Below, piece after piece: positions 43,815 to 54,433 of a stretch of 64,000 nt of DNA. Positions within the stretch are counted from its first letter, which is position 1; every line of letters starts with the position of its first letter. The notes under the pieces are model-generated. The model was not told the origin of the DNA. It was given only the letters and a program-made list of their open reading frames with translations, and searched no databases. This DNA comes from Aurantiacibacter rhizosphaerae (lineage in GTDB: Bacteria; Pseudomonadota; Alphaproteobacteria; Sphingomonadales; Sphingomonadaceae): positions 806,001 to 870,000 of the forward strand of contig NZ_WUBR01000001.1 in NCBI RefSeq assembly GCF_009807005.1. The letters run 5' to 3'. The translations under genes were made by a program, and so were the position numbers.

Positions 43815-44933
43815 ATGTCGGTACGTATGGCCATTGCAAAACTGACTGCCGCCGCCGCAGGCGGAGCGGTTGTGGGTGGAGGCGCTGTGCATGTTGCAGA
43901 GCCGCAGTCCGCCCAGGTTGCCTACAAATCAGACAAGAATGGCGGGAAAGAGCAGGTAGAGCTTACCTATGTAAAGGGTGAGCCCACGGCGCGGCGGACG
44001 ATACCGCCACTCCCGCGCGAACAGATGCGCCTGCGCCGCACGATCGAAACCGAATGCTGCGAGGAGGAGGTGGCTACCCTTGGCGCACCGCTCCCGCTGC
44101 CTCCGCTTCCTTCCGCACCGATCAATGGCGTGGGCAGCGGCCAGCCAGTTATCATCGGCGGCAGCGGCGGCGGCGGATTTGGTGGCGGCTTCGGCGGCGG
44201 GTTCTTCGGCGGCTTCTTTGGCGGTTCCGGCGGCGGCGGCAGTGCGGTTGTCGACATGAGCACCACCACCACCACGGGCGGCGATGGTGGCGGCGATATC
44301 ATCATCGATATCGACAATGACAATTCCAGCACGGGCTCGTCGACTTCGACCTCCGGCGGTTCGACTTCTACCTCAGGTGGTTCGACCTCGACTTCGGGCG
44401 GCTCGACCTCGACGAGCACAGGCGGGGTTACATCGACAACGGGCGGTTCCTCGACTTCGACCAGCACCGGCGGTGTCACCAGCACCACGGGCGGCTCCTC
44501 GACTTCGACGAGTTCGGGCAATGTCACCAGCACCAGCTCAACTGGCGGGTCTTCCTCCAGCACCAGCACGGGCGGAGTGACGAGCACGACGTCCACGTCC
44601 ACTGGCGGCGTTACCAGCACGACGTCCACGTCGGGCAATGTCACATCTTCCACCAGCGGATCCAGTTCCACGTCCGGCAATGTGACCAGCTCGACATCCA
44701 CCAGCAGCTCAACCTCCAGTTCGACGTCCAGCTCTACCTCCAGCTCCACTTCGTCGAGCACATCGGGATCAAGCTCCACCAGCACTTCCACATCGGGCGG
44801 CACCACCGGCAGCACGACCTCCGGAACACAGGTACCTGCGCCCGGAATGCTGGTTCTGTTCGGTGCCGCAGCAGGTGCAGTATTCTGGCGACGTCGTCGC
44901 AAACATGGCGGGAACGAAGCCTGCGCGGCCTAG
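43815..44933 (+). CDS. Ser/Thr-repeat surface protein with PEP-CTERM-like (VPAP) sorting signal
   Basis: A 372-residue exported protein of striking composition. An N-terminal signal-like segment (MAIAKLTAAAAGGAVVGGGAVHVA) is followed by a basic/acidic region with an ECCEEE patch (about 75-82), a glycine/phenylalanine-rich block (about 115-145), an acidic IIIDIDNDN stretch, and from about 165 to 335 an array of STSTSGG, TSTGGVTSTTGG and SSTSSSTSS repeats. The C-terminus VPAPGMLVLFGAAAGAVFWRRRRK (in parts: VPAPGM, a helix, RRRR) is a PEP-CTERM signal for exosortase-dependent anchoring; no exosortase is in the window. Such Ser/Thr arrays are likely glycosylated (inference). GAGAGAG precedes the ATG. 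Confidence 0.85.
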   Translation: MSVRMAIAKLTAAAAGGAVVGGGAVHVAEPQSAQVAYKSDKNGGKEQVELTYVKGEPTARRTIPPLPREQMRLRRTIETECCEEEVATLGAPLPLPPLPSAPINGVGSGQPVIIGGSGGGGFGGGFGGGFFGGFFGGSGGGGSAVVDMSTTTTTGGDGGGDIIIDIDNDNSSTGSSTSTSGGSTSTSGGSTSTSGGSTSTSTGGVTSTTGGSSTSTSTGGVTSTTGGSSTSTSSGNVTSTSSTGGSSSSTSTGGVTSTTSTSTGGVTSTTSTSGNVTSSTSGSSSTSGNVTSSTSTSSSTSSSTSSSTSSSTSSSTSGSSSTSTSTSGGTTGSTTSGTQVPAPGMLVLFGAAAGAVFWRRRRKHGGNEACAA

Positions 44934-44954
44934 TTTTTTGTCATGTTAAACAGG

Positions 44955-44988
44955 GGGAAGGCGGTCTTCGCAAGAAGCCGCCTTTTCC
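44955..44988 (+). terminator. Intrinsic terminator after the PEP-CTERM gene
   Basis: AAGGCGG (44958-44964) pairs with CCGCCTT (44978-44984), with an inner TTC/GAA extension and a GCAA loop, followed by TTCCGTTTG. It begins about 24 bp after the stop. Confidence 0.8.
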
Positions 44989-44994
44989 GTTTGT

Positions 44995-45168
44995 TCAATC
45001 CGGCGGCATAACCCATTCGACGTCATTCAGGGCCACCTTTTCGCCCAGTTCGCCGATGTTGCGATAGCCATAACCGTAAAGGTTGATGAAGGTCGGGATG
45101 TTGAGCGCCAGCTCCACCCGCTAGAGCCTGACAGGCGGCACATCACCTGCGAATCCATTCTTGAACGG
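44995..45168 (-). pseudogene. Gene remnant with in-frame stop
   Basis: On the minus strand a coherent peptide reads LSCPFKNGFAGDVPPVRL, an in-frame TAG (45121-45123), then RVELALNIPTFINLYGYGYR, NIGELGEKVALNDVEWVMPPD and a TGA at 44995. Sense-like composition on both sides of the TAG suggests the decayed C-terminal end of a lost gene; the upstream part is gone, replaced by the acnA terminator. The downstream 40 codons could start at a GTG (45117) but have no ribosome-binding site. Family not recognised. Confidence 0.4.
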
Positions 45169-45186
45169 GCACGAAAGTACCCGCTC

Positions 45187-45222
45187 AAAAAGAACGGGGC
45201 AGGCCGCGAAGCCCGCCCCGTC
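45187..45222 (-). terminator. Intrinsic terminator after acnA
   Basis: On the minus strand ACGGGGC...GCCCCGT (arms 45215-45221 and 45194-45200, with inner GGC/GCC pairs and one mismatch) is followed by TCTTTTTGAG. It lies 25 bp past the acnA stop. Confidence 0.85.
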
Positions 45223-45246
45223 CGGTAATCGTCAGATTGCCTGTGC

Positions 45247-47922
<2,676 letters not shown>

Positions 47923-48102
47923 GGGCGTTTGGTCCTCATAGTGTATTGCGGATCGGCCCCATACTTGCGAGGGACGGAGCCTGTTCGAGGGGCGACCTGC
48001 GCGTTTGCGCCGCTTTGGTCAAGAGTGTAGGCAACCCCGTAATGATGCAACGCGGCATGGGAGCATGGTGTTCCACATCGCCGATGCGGGAAACGAGTGA
48101 CG

Positions 48103-48279
48103 ATGGCTTTTGGAAATCCGCGCAGGAAAAGGGCTTCGCTTGGCGTCCCCCTGATGCTGGCAGCGCTTGTCATCGCGGCATTCCTTGGCGCCGGGGCCGG
48201 GCTGGTGTGGCAGGCATCGGACTGGGGCAGCGATGACGCTCCTGAAGAGCTGGTAACGGTGGAAACGCCGGTCGATTGA
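48103..48279 (+). CDS. Small single-pass membrane protein
   Basis: A 58-residue protein: basic start MAFGNPRRKRASLG, one membrane helix (VPLMLAALVIAAFLGAGAGLVW), and a short acidic tail (DWGSDDAPEELVTVETPVD). This inside-positive, outside-acidic layout is orderly enough to suggest a real gene. It is divergent from acnA and ends 14 bp before the convergent DMT transporter. ATG at 48103 is used; a GTG lies 6 bp upstream. Function unknown. Confidence 0.6.
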   Translation: MAFGNPRRKRASLGVPLMLAALVIAAFLGAGAGLVWQASDWGSDDAPEELVTVETPVD

Positions 48280-48293
48280 CCGGGTAGTTTCGC

Positions 48294-49193
48294 TCAAACG
48301 CTGGAAACCTCCGTATTGCCGCCGCGCTTTGCCCGTGGCGCCGCGATCCAGCAGGCCAGAACGATCAGCGCGGCTCCGATGAAGGTAGGCATGGTCACCG
48401 CCTCCCTGAAGAACAGCCAGCCGAACAGCGATGCCCATAGAAACCCGCTATATTCCATGGGCACCAGCACCTGTGCCTCTGCCCGCGCATAGGCCCAGGC
48501 TATCGCGATGGACCCGGCAACAGTCAGGATGGCGGCCCCCGCAATCGTGATCATCGCACCGGCACCGGGCAGCACGAACAGGAAAGGCGCGGCGATCAGG
48601 TGTACCAGCGCCCCAACGCCGGAATGGAATGTGGCCACCTCCACCGGGTCCGCCACTTGCGACTGTTTGCGGATAACTACGAAATTATAGGCGTATAGCA
48701 TCGCTGAGACGAAGAGGGACGCAAGGCCCAGCAGAACGCCTTCCTCAGCCTCCACCTGGCCCAGCCTTGCGCTGATAATCACCAGCGTGCCCACCAGGCC
48801 GAGGACCGAGGCACCGATGGCGCGGCGGCGGATCTGCTCGCCCAGGAAGATATGCGCGAAATACAGCGCTACCAGCGGTGCGATGAAGCTGATGGCGATC
48901 GCTTCGGCCAGCGGCAGCTTGGTGAGCGCGTAGAAGAATGTGAGCGCCATCAGCGCGGAAATCACGCCCCGCTCCACGTGCAGCCGCATGACGGGGCGCT
49001 GCGGCCAGGCTTTCTTGCGCGCCAGCCACACTGGGCCGATCAGGCAGGCGGCCAGTGCGGAACGCAGCAGGGAGGCGGTGAATACGCCTGTTGCCAGCGA
49101 TGCGCTTTTCATCTGCGCATCCATCAACGCCAGTATGCCAACGCCTACAAAGGCGGCGAAAAGCGGCAGCAGATAGTGGCGGGGCGGCTCCAT
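48294..49193 (-). CDS. DMT-family (EamA) transporter
   Basis: A 299-residue inner-membrane protein with ten helices in two EamA repeats (about 5-130 and 150-285). FFYALTKLPLAEAIAISFIAPLVALYFA and ILTVAGSIAIAWAYARAEAQVLVPMEYSGFLWASLFGWLFF match the repeat ends. These carriers export metabolites or amino acids; the substrate is unknown. ATG at 49193 is used; a GTG at 49232 would add 13 polar residues without a ribosome-binding site. Confidence 0.88.
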   Translation of the reverse strand: MEPPRHYLLPLFAAFVGVGILALMDAQMKSASLATGVFTASLLRSALAACLIGPVWLARKKAWPQRPVMRLHVERGVISALMALTFFYALTKLPLAEAIAISFIAPLVALYFAHIFLGEQIRRRAIGASVLGLVGTLVIISARLGQVEAEEGVLLGLASLFVSAMLYAYNFVVIRKQSQVADPVEVATFHSGVGALVHLIAAPFLFVLPGAGAMITIAGAAILTVAGSIAIAWAYARAEAQVLVPMEYSGFLWASLFGWLFFREAVTMPTFIGAALIVLACWIAAPRAKRGGNTEVSSV

Positions 49194-49329
49194 TCCACGG
49201 TGCCTACTGCGCAGTTCAGGCCGCGTCACCAAATGTTCGCCCGCGCAGACTTATGCCCTTCATTCAGCGATGCGAAAGCGCCGATGCTTGATCCTTGCTA
49301 CGCCAAGCGGCAGAATTGAAAAGGTTAAC

Positions 49330-50709
49330 ATGGTAATCGGGAAAACGAATCAGATGCGAATGGCGCAAATTTGCGGGCTTGGATTGGTTGCGGCGCTCTC
49401 TTCGGCGTCGGTTTCCGCGCCTGCTTCCGCTCAAGTGCTGTTCGCTCAGGATCCGCTGCAGGACGAGGATGCCGCAGAGGTAACCGCGCCGCCCGTTTTC
49501 GAATCGCAGGAAGTCGTCCAGGAAGATCCGCGAATTCCCGCAGTGCAAAGCTGGAGCCTGGCCAACGCCCGCGCCCTGGCCGCCGTTATTGCAGATATCG
49601 GCACGGAAGGGCTGGAGCCTGCCGATTACCGGCCGGACCTGTTGCTGGAAGAAATCGCCCGTGGCGAGAGTGAAGCGCTGAATCAGCGCGCCAGCGGGGC
49701 GTTCACCTGGCTGGTGGAAGATCTTCGCGATGGCCGCACGCCAATGGATTCGCGCCGTCAGTGGTTCGTGGTGGATCCCGATGCGGATTTAATCCCCACG
49801 GGCGATTTGATGACGCAGGTTCTGGCATCGGGCGATATCGCCAGCATCACGCAAACGCTTGCCCCAGTACATGCGGATTACGCCACCTTGCGCGATGCCC
49901 TGGCAGAGACGCCAGAGAGCGACGCAGAAAAGCGCAAGATGATCCGCGCCAATATGGACCGCTGGCGCTGGCTGCCGCGCGATCTGGGCGGGCAATATCT
50001 GCTTACCAATGTGCCGGAATATCAGCTGCGCCTGATGGTGAACGGCCAGATCATCCGCACCTATCGCACCATCGTGGGCAAGCCGGGCCGCACTGCCACG
50101 CCGCAATTGGCGGAGACGGTGGAAGGCGTTGTCTTCAACCCGACATGGACGGTGCCGCAAAGCATCGTGGTGGGCGAAGGGCTTGGCAATCGCGTGCTGA
50201 ACAACCCCGGCTGGGCGCGCGCCAATGGCTATCGCGCCACGCGCGGTGCCAATGGCTTTATCACCGTGGTGCAGCAGCCCGGCGCCGGCAATTCGCTGGG
50301 CCAGATGAAGCTGGACATGCCCAATCCGCACGCGATCTTCCTGCATGATACGCCAGCGCGCAACCTGTTCGACAGCGATAACCGCGCGCGCAGCCATGGC
50401 TGCATCCGCGTGGAGCGGGCGCTGGAACTGGCGATGACCGTGGCGATCCTTGGCGGCGGTGCCTCGCGTGATGAGGCCGTGGCCGTATCGCAAAGCGGCG
50501 ATTACACGCGCGTTCCCGTTGAACGCACGATGCCTGTCTACATCACCTACTTCACCTATGGCGTGGATGTTGACGGAAACCTGCGCGAATTTGAGGATCT
50601 CTACAGCCGGGATGCGCCCGTGCTGGCCGCACTGGATGCTCCGCGCGTGGGCAACCGCGCCAGCGTGAGTGCAGAGGAAGTGGTGCCGATTGAGGCGCCG
50701 GGCGCCTAA
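49330..50709 (+). CDS. L,D-transpeptidase (YkuD family)
   Basis: A 459-residue exported enzyme predicted to make 3-3 peptidoglycan cross-links or attach proteins. A signal peptide ends near SAPASAQ (about residue 35). A helical region (about 70-210) precedes the YkuD domain, with YLLTNVPEYQLRLMVNGQ at its start and the catalytic segment ARSHGCIRVE (about 352-361, histidine and cysteine). The layout fits the long periplasmic LdtD/YcbB type. AAAAGG lies 5 bases before the ATG at 49330, preferred to the open frame upstream. It overlaps another transpeptidase-like gene by 4 bp at the 3' end. Confidence 0.92.
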   Translation: MVIGKTNQMRMAQICGLGLVAALSSASVSAPASAQVLFAQDPLQDEDAAEVTAPPVFESQEVVQEDPRIPAVQSWSLANARALAAVIADIGTEGLEPADYRPDLLLEEIARGESEALNQRASGAFTWLVEDLRDGRTPMDSRRQWFVVDPDADLIPTGDLMTQVLASGDIASITQTLAPVHADYATLRDALAETPESDAEKRKMIRANMDRWRWLPRDLGGQYLLTNVPEYQLRLMVNGQIIRTYRTIVGKPGRTATPQLAETVEGVVFNPTWTVPQSIVVGEGLGNRVLNNPGWARANGYRATRGANGFITVVQQPGAGNSLGQMKLDMPNPHAIFLHDTPARNLFDSDNRARSHGCIRVERALELAMTVAILGGGASRDEAVAVSQSGDYTRVPVERTMPVYITYFTYGVDVDGNLREFEDLYSRDAPVLAALDAPRVGNRASVSAEEVVPIEAPGA

Positions 50710-51398
50710 TCCCGGCCTGCATTCGCCGCAGCGATAGCGCGAAAATCGACGGGGTTCTGCGGCGGCATTCTGACCGTGCCGCCATCGGCAGCTATGCCCA
50801 GCGTATCGGCATAGATCAGCCGTCCGCCCATCAGCCGCGTCAGCGCCTGCGGGAAGACTTCTGGTCCAAAGGCAAAGCAACCGTTCGATCGGCCCAGCCT
50901 TCCCCAGCGGGCCACGTGTTCCGGCGTTGAATAGGATGCGGCATGCATCACGATGGCGCGAGGGAAAGCGTTGGAATTGCTTTCATCAAGACCGCCCAGC
51001 CGCACGGAGGTGCCATAGCGTCCCTTGTACCATTCCCAGGTGATGTATGCGCCGCGACTGGTGGCCCAGCTGTTCTCCAGGTTGGAATAATCGTTCAGCC
51101 AGCCATCATGCTCCGGATCGGAGCCGCTGCCGTGGCTGACCAATGCGCTGTCCGCCGTGCCTGCCTCCAGATTGACGAAATGAAAGCGCGGCTGGCTGGA
51201 ATGCAGCCCGAAATCGGCAATGCCGACAACATCCTGACGCCACAGCCTTGATCCCGCGCGCGAAACCTCCCGGCGGGCAACATCAAGCAGGCGGCGGGTG
51301 CGCAAATCGGGGGCTGCCTGCGCGAAAACGCGGGCCGGCGATGCTGCAAGCGCCGCACCGGCGGCCAGTGTGGTGGTCAGAAGTTCGCGCCTGTTCAT
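50706..51398 (-). CDS. Murein L,D-transpeptidase catalytic-domain protein (YkuD_2 type)
   Basis: A 230-residue protein with a twin-arginine-like signal (MNRRELLTTTLAAGAALAA, cleavage near VFA-Q). The mature part has VGIADFGLHSSQPRFHFVNL, GSDPEHDG, MHAASYSTPEHVARWGRLGRSNGCFAFG; the final SNGCFAF corresponds to the HGC(I/V)R catalytic cysteine site in the second YkuD family. AAGGGCG precedes the ATG at 51398, preferred to the longer frame. It converges with the classical YkuD gene and lies 67 bp downstream of the glycosyltransferase gene. Confidence 0.87.
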   Translation of the reverse strand: MNRRELLTTTLAAGAALAASPARVFAQAAPDLRTRRLLDVARREVSRAGSRLWRQDVVGIADFGLHSSQPRFHFVNLEAGTADSALVSHGSGSDPEHDGWLNDYSNLENSWATSRGAYITWEWYKGRYGTSVRLGGLDESNSNAFPRAIVMHAASYSTPEHVARWGRLGRSNGCFAFGPEVFPQALTRLMGGRLIYADTLGIAADGGTVRMPPQNPVDFRAIAAANAGRD

Positions 51399-51465
51399 TG
51401 CGCCCTTGTTGCAGGATGAAGGTGAACATTGTCCATACCGCGTGCTGCCAAGGCGCAAAATGCGA

Positions 51466-52395
51466 TCAGTTTTCCAGCCGGTCGATCGCCTTCAGGCTCG
51501 CTTCGATATAAGCGTTGTTCTCGTGCCGATGGGTGCCCACGAAATGCACGAAGCGGGTATCCTCGCCCCACTCCTCGTTCCAGTAGTTCATGTACCGATC
51601 ATAGGGCAGCACCACGGGTTCTGCCTCGTTGGAGAGGTGGAAGTTTGAGGTGACCTGCTCTGTTCCCCAGATGGTGACATCCTCCTCTCCGATCATCCGC
51701 TTCATTTCTGTCAGAAAGGCAGAGGCGAGAGGGCGGCCATTGCCTGTTGCGGCAAAGCCCGCAAAGCCGGAACAGCCGCGGGTATATTTCCATTCGCGCT
51801 CTGCCGGGATGGTGTCCAGACGGGATTCGATGCGTGATTGCACATGGCCTTCCGCCGGGCCATCGGGATAGAAATGGGCGCGGAATTCTGCCAGCGGCAG
51901 CGGCCCCATCGCGGCATCCTCTCCGCCCAGAAACAGGAAGCTGCGATTGCGGGCGATGGCTTCACCCAGTTCGGGCACGGGGCCCAGCGTCACCGTGTCG
52001 CTGTCCAGCTGGATCCAGTATTCGCCCGCGCGATTGTCCAGGATGGTCAGCAGGCGTTCCCATGTGCCGCCCGCCGGAAATTCACCCAGCTTTACGTCGG
52101 CAATGCGCATGATCTCCGGATCGCCGCAGTGATGGGCCAATATCGCGCGATCCTGCGCCGTCAGCGTGCCATCGTCCAGAATGGCGATGCGGCCACGGCG
52201 CAGTTCGTGCCACAGCGATTTCACCGCCACCAGATAGGGCAGCAGAACCTGCGTACCGATCATGGAAAACAGCACGACGCCATCCTGCTTCGGCTGAATC
52301 GGCGGAGTATCGAGGATGCCCGTGATCGACTCTGAATGCCGCGTGGCTTCCAGTTTCGAACGCCATCGGCGCGGCAGGAGGCTGCTCATGTTCAT
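51466..52395 (-). CDS. Glycosyltransferase-like protein (GT-A type)
   Basis: A 309-residue soluble protein. VLFSMIGTQVLLPYLVAVKSLW, RIAILDDGTLTAQD and YWIQLDSDTVTLGPVPEL give a nucleotide-sugar fold with an LDSDT metal-binding motif (about 165). The C-terminal half has a cysteine/glycine-rich GCSGFAGFAA segment and a late FVHFVGTHRHENNAYI. No acceptor can be named. It starts 5 bp after the retropepsin gene and belongs to the ispG operon tail. Confidence 0.75.
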   Translation of the reverse strand: MNMSSLLPRRWRSKLEATRHSESITGILDTPPIQPKQDGVVLFSMIGTQVLLPYLVAVKSLWHELRRGRIAILDDGTLTAQDRAILAHHCGDPEIMRIADVKLGEFPAGGTWERLLTILDNRAGEYWIQLDSDTVTLGPVPELGEAIARNRSFLFLGGEDAAMGPLPLAEFRAHFYPDGPAEGHVQSRIESRLDTIPAEREWKYTRGCSGFAGFAATGNGRPLASAFLTEMKRMIGEEDVTIWGTEQVTSNFHLSNEAEPVVLPYDRYMNYWNEEWGEDTRFVHFVGTHRHENNAYIEASLKAIDRLEN

Positions 52396-52400
52396 GGCGC

Positions 52401-52934
52401 CTAGTTCTCCAGCACCATGCGATCATCGGAGATGCGCACATTATCGATGGTTTCGAGGAAGGATTGGCCCAGCAAGGAAATGCCCAGCCCTTCGGGAATG
52501 ATCACGGCGCGCACATTCTGCGCCTCAAAATCGCCCAGCCGCATGCGCGGAATGGTGGTGTTCACGCCGTGCACGGCGCCGCTGGCTCCTTGAGCCACGG
52601 CCGCTACGTCGGCGTCCTCCCAATAGAGGCCCATCGCCAACGCATCTTCTCCTGTCAAAGCGACCACGCTGGCCCCTGTATCCACCAGCATGCGGGAGGG
52701 CACGCCATCCACCGTCACATCGGCATAGAAATGCCCGTCACCTTCGCGTTGCAAAGCGATTTCATGGCCCCAGCCGGACCCTTGCAGATCCTGCACCGCG
52801 CCAAGGGTGACGGTGTCCTCCGCTTCTGCCGCCCCACCTTGCGATAGCTGCTTGTCCGCCTCCAGCACAGGCATGGCAAAACCGATCGCGCCGCCAACGA
52901 TCAGAACACAGGCGAGGGGGAGTCGCATATCCAT
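52401..52934 (-). CDS. Membrane-anchored retropepsin-like aspartic protease
   Basis: A 177-residue protein: one N-terminal membrane helix (LPLACVLIVGGAIGFAMPV), a linker, and a single retropepsin domain (about 65-177) with FYADVTVDGVPSRMLVDTGASVVAL (catalytic DTGAS at about 92) and the closing GLGISLLGQSFLETI. It fits the clan-AA proteins common in alphaproteobacteria, which need to dimerise to be active. The role is unknown. It sits 11 bp after the HDAC gene. Confidence 0.88.
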   Translation of the reverse strand: MDMRLPLACVLIVGGAIGFAMPVLEADKQLSQGGAAEAEDTVTLGAVQDLQGSGWGHEIALQREGDGHFYADVTVDGVPSRMLVDTGASVVALTGEDALAMGLYWEDADVAAVAQGASGAVHGVNTTIPRMRLGDFEAQNVRAVIIPEGLGISLLGQSFLETIDNVRISDDRMVLEN

Positions 52935-52945
52935 GGATTGGCATA

Positions 52946-53881
52946 CTAACCGCCAAGCATTGCCACGGGGTAAAGGCGGTTTTCTTCGGCCATTGCCAGC
53001 ATGGATGCCGCGTGACGGCGCGCCACGATGCGCTGATCCTCCCCATATCCGCCGCCCAGTGCGCTGGCGACAGGAAGTCCGCGACTGCGGGCCTGCGCCA
53101 CGACAAAGCGATCCCGCCGCTGCAAACCATTGTCGGTCAGGGCGAGGCGGCCCAGCCTGTCATCACCGTGCGGATCGACGCCTGCCTGATACAGCACGAT
53201 ATCGGGCGCGAAATCCGCGATCAGCGGTGGCAGCGTCCTTTCCAGCACTTCCATATAGCCATCGTCATCCATGCCATCGGCAAGGCCGATATCCAGGCTG
53301 GAGCGCGCCTTGCGGGCGGGAAAGTTCTTCTCTGCATGGATGGAGAGGGTGAAGATATCGTCGCGCAGGGCGGTGAGGCTGGCGGTGCCGTCGCCCTGGT
53401 GCACATCCAGGTCCACGATCAGGATGCGGCGCGCATGGCCTTGCGCAATCAGGCGGTTTGAAACGACCGCAAGATCGTTGAACACGCAATATCCCGCGCC
53501 CGTTTCATGCAGCGCATGATGGCTGCCCGCGGCGGAATTGGCAGCATAGCCATGTTCCATCGCCAATTGCGCTGCCAGCCAGGTGCCACCGTTGGTATGG
53601 CGAACGCGGCTGGCAATGCGCTGGGTGACGGGAAAGCCGATGCGCCGCTCTTTCTCTCGCGGGACGCTGGCGGAGAACACCTGCTCCACGTAATCGGGGC
53701 AATGCATGGCCTCCAGCCATTCACGCGGCATGGGATCGGGCGCGTGTTCGGTGATCGGAGTGCCGCCAGTGTTCGCCTGCGCGCGCAATTCCTCCATCAC
53801 GAGATAATATTTGTCGAATTTGAAAGTGCCGCGATCAGGGCGCGGGGCCATGTAATCGGCGTGGTGGACGACGTGGAGCAA
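52946..53881 (-). CDS. Histone deacetylase family hydrolase
   Basis: Zinc hydrolase of the arginase/deacetylase fold, 311 residues. GSHHALHETGAGYCVFNDLAV holds the catalytic histidines (about 120), LIVDLDVHQGDGTA the zinc aspartate and histidine (about 157), AGVDPHGDDRLG the third metal ligand (about 235), and ALGGGYG the closing loop. Bacterial members act on acetylated polyamines or small amides; the substrate here is unknown. The start is uncertain: a TTG at 53881 fits the family N-terminus (LHVVHHADY), while the first ATG is at 53851. Confidence 0.9.
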   Translation of the reverse strand: MLHVVHHADYMAPRPDRGTFKFDKYYLVMEELRAQANTGGTPITEHAPDPMPREWLEAMHCPDYVEQVFSASVPREKERRIGFPVTQRIASRVRHTNGGTWLAAQLAMEHGYAANSAAGSHHALHETGAGYCVFNDLAVVSNRLIAQGHARRILIVDLDVHQGDGTASLTALRDDIFTLSIHAEKNFPARKARSSLDIGLADGMDDDGYMEVLERTLPPLIADFAPDIVLYQAGVDPHGDDRLGRLALTDNGLQRRDRFVVAQARSRGLPVASALGGGYGEDQRIVARRHAASMLAMAEENRLYPVAMLGG

Positions 53882-53887
53882 ACCTGT

Positions 53888-54433
53888 TCAGCCGTTCAAA
53901 TTGTCCTTGGCGCGGATGGCCTTTTCCGCAAGTTGAGCCGCTTCTGTCTCGTCACCGGGATCGAGGATATTGACCTTGCGATCGATCAGCTCGTTATAGG
54001 TGCGGAAGAATACGCCCAGTTCCCACATCATCGTGTCGCGCAGCTGGTCCAGCTTCTCGATTGCGCCGAACGTCTGGCTGAGCGGCGGCACACCGACGAG
54101 CCGGTCGTTGCGGACCATTTCGCCGTCCTCCTCCTGCTCCATGCGCAGGATCGCCACGGGCCTAACGGCAACGAGCGTGCCCGATGGCAAGGCACCGCCG
54201 GTCAGCACCAGCACGTCCAGCGCGTCTCCATCCTCTGCCATGGTGGCGGGGATGAAGCCGAAATTGGCGGGGAAGGTCAGCCCTTCGGGAAGTTCGATAG
54301 CCCAGCGAAAGATGCCCAGCTTCTTGTCGAGGTCGATCTTGTGGGTGTTGCCCTTGGGGCATTCGATGAAGGCATGCAGAAGCCCGTCATCATCGCGCGC
54401 AGGCAGGCGGGCGAGATGTTCGGCGTCAATCAC
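53888..54433 (-). CDS. ppa: Inorganic pyrophosphatase family protein
   Basis: Class I pyrophosphatase fold, 181 residues. FIECPKGNTHKIDLDKKLGIFRWAIELPEGLTFPANFGFIPATMAEDGDALDVLVLTG contains the conserved substrate lysines and the metal motif, here DGDALDVLV with alanine in place of the usual proline. It differs from the most common form in its short N-terminus and LPSGTLVAVRPVAI stretch. A GTG start at 54433 overlaps the preceding stop as GTGA. A second, more standard ppa may exist elsewhere in the genome. Confidence 0.87.
   Translation of the reverse strand: MIDAEHLARLPARDDDGLLHAFIECPKGNTHKIDLDKKLGIFRWAIELPEGLTFPANFGFIPATMAEDGDALDVLVLTGGALPSGTLVAVRPVAILRMEQEEDGEMVRNDRLVGVPPLSQTFGAIEKLDQLRDTMMWELGVFFRTYNELIDRKVNILDPGDETEAAQLAEKAIRAKDNLNG

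Noticed and set aside
44330-44810. CRISPR array
   Set aside because: The repeats are in-frame Ser/Thr codon runs of varying length with no unique spacers.
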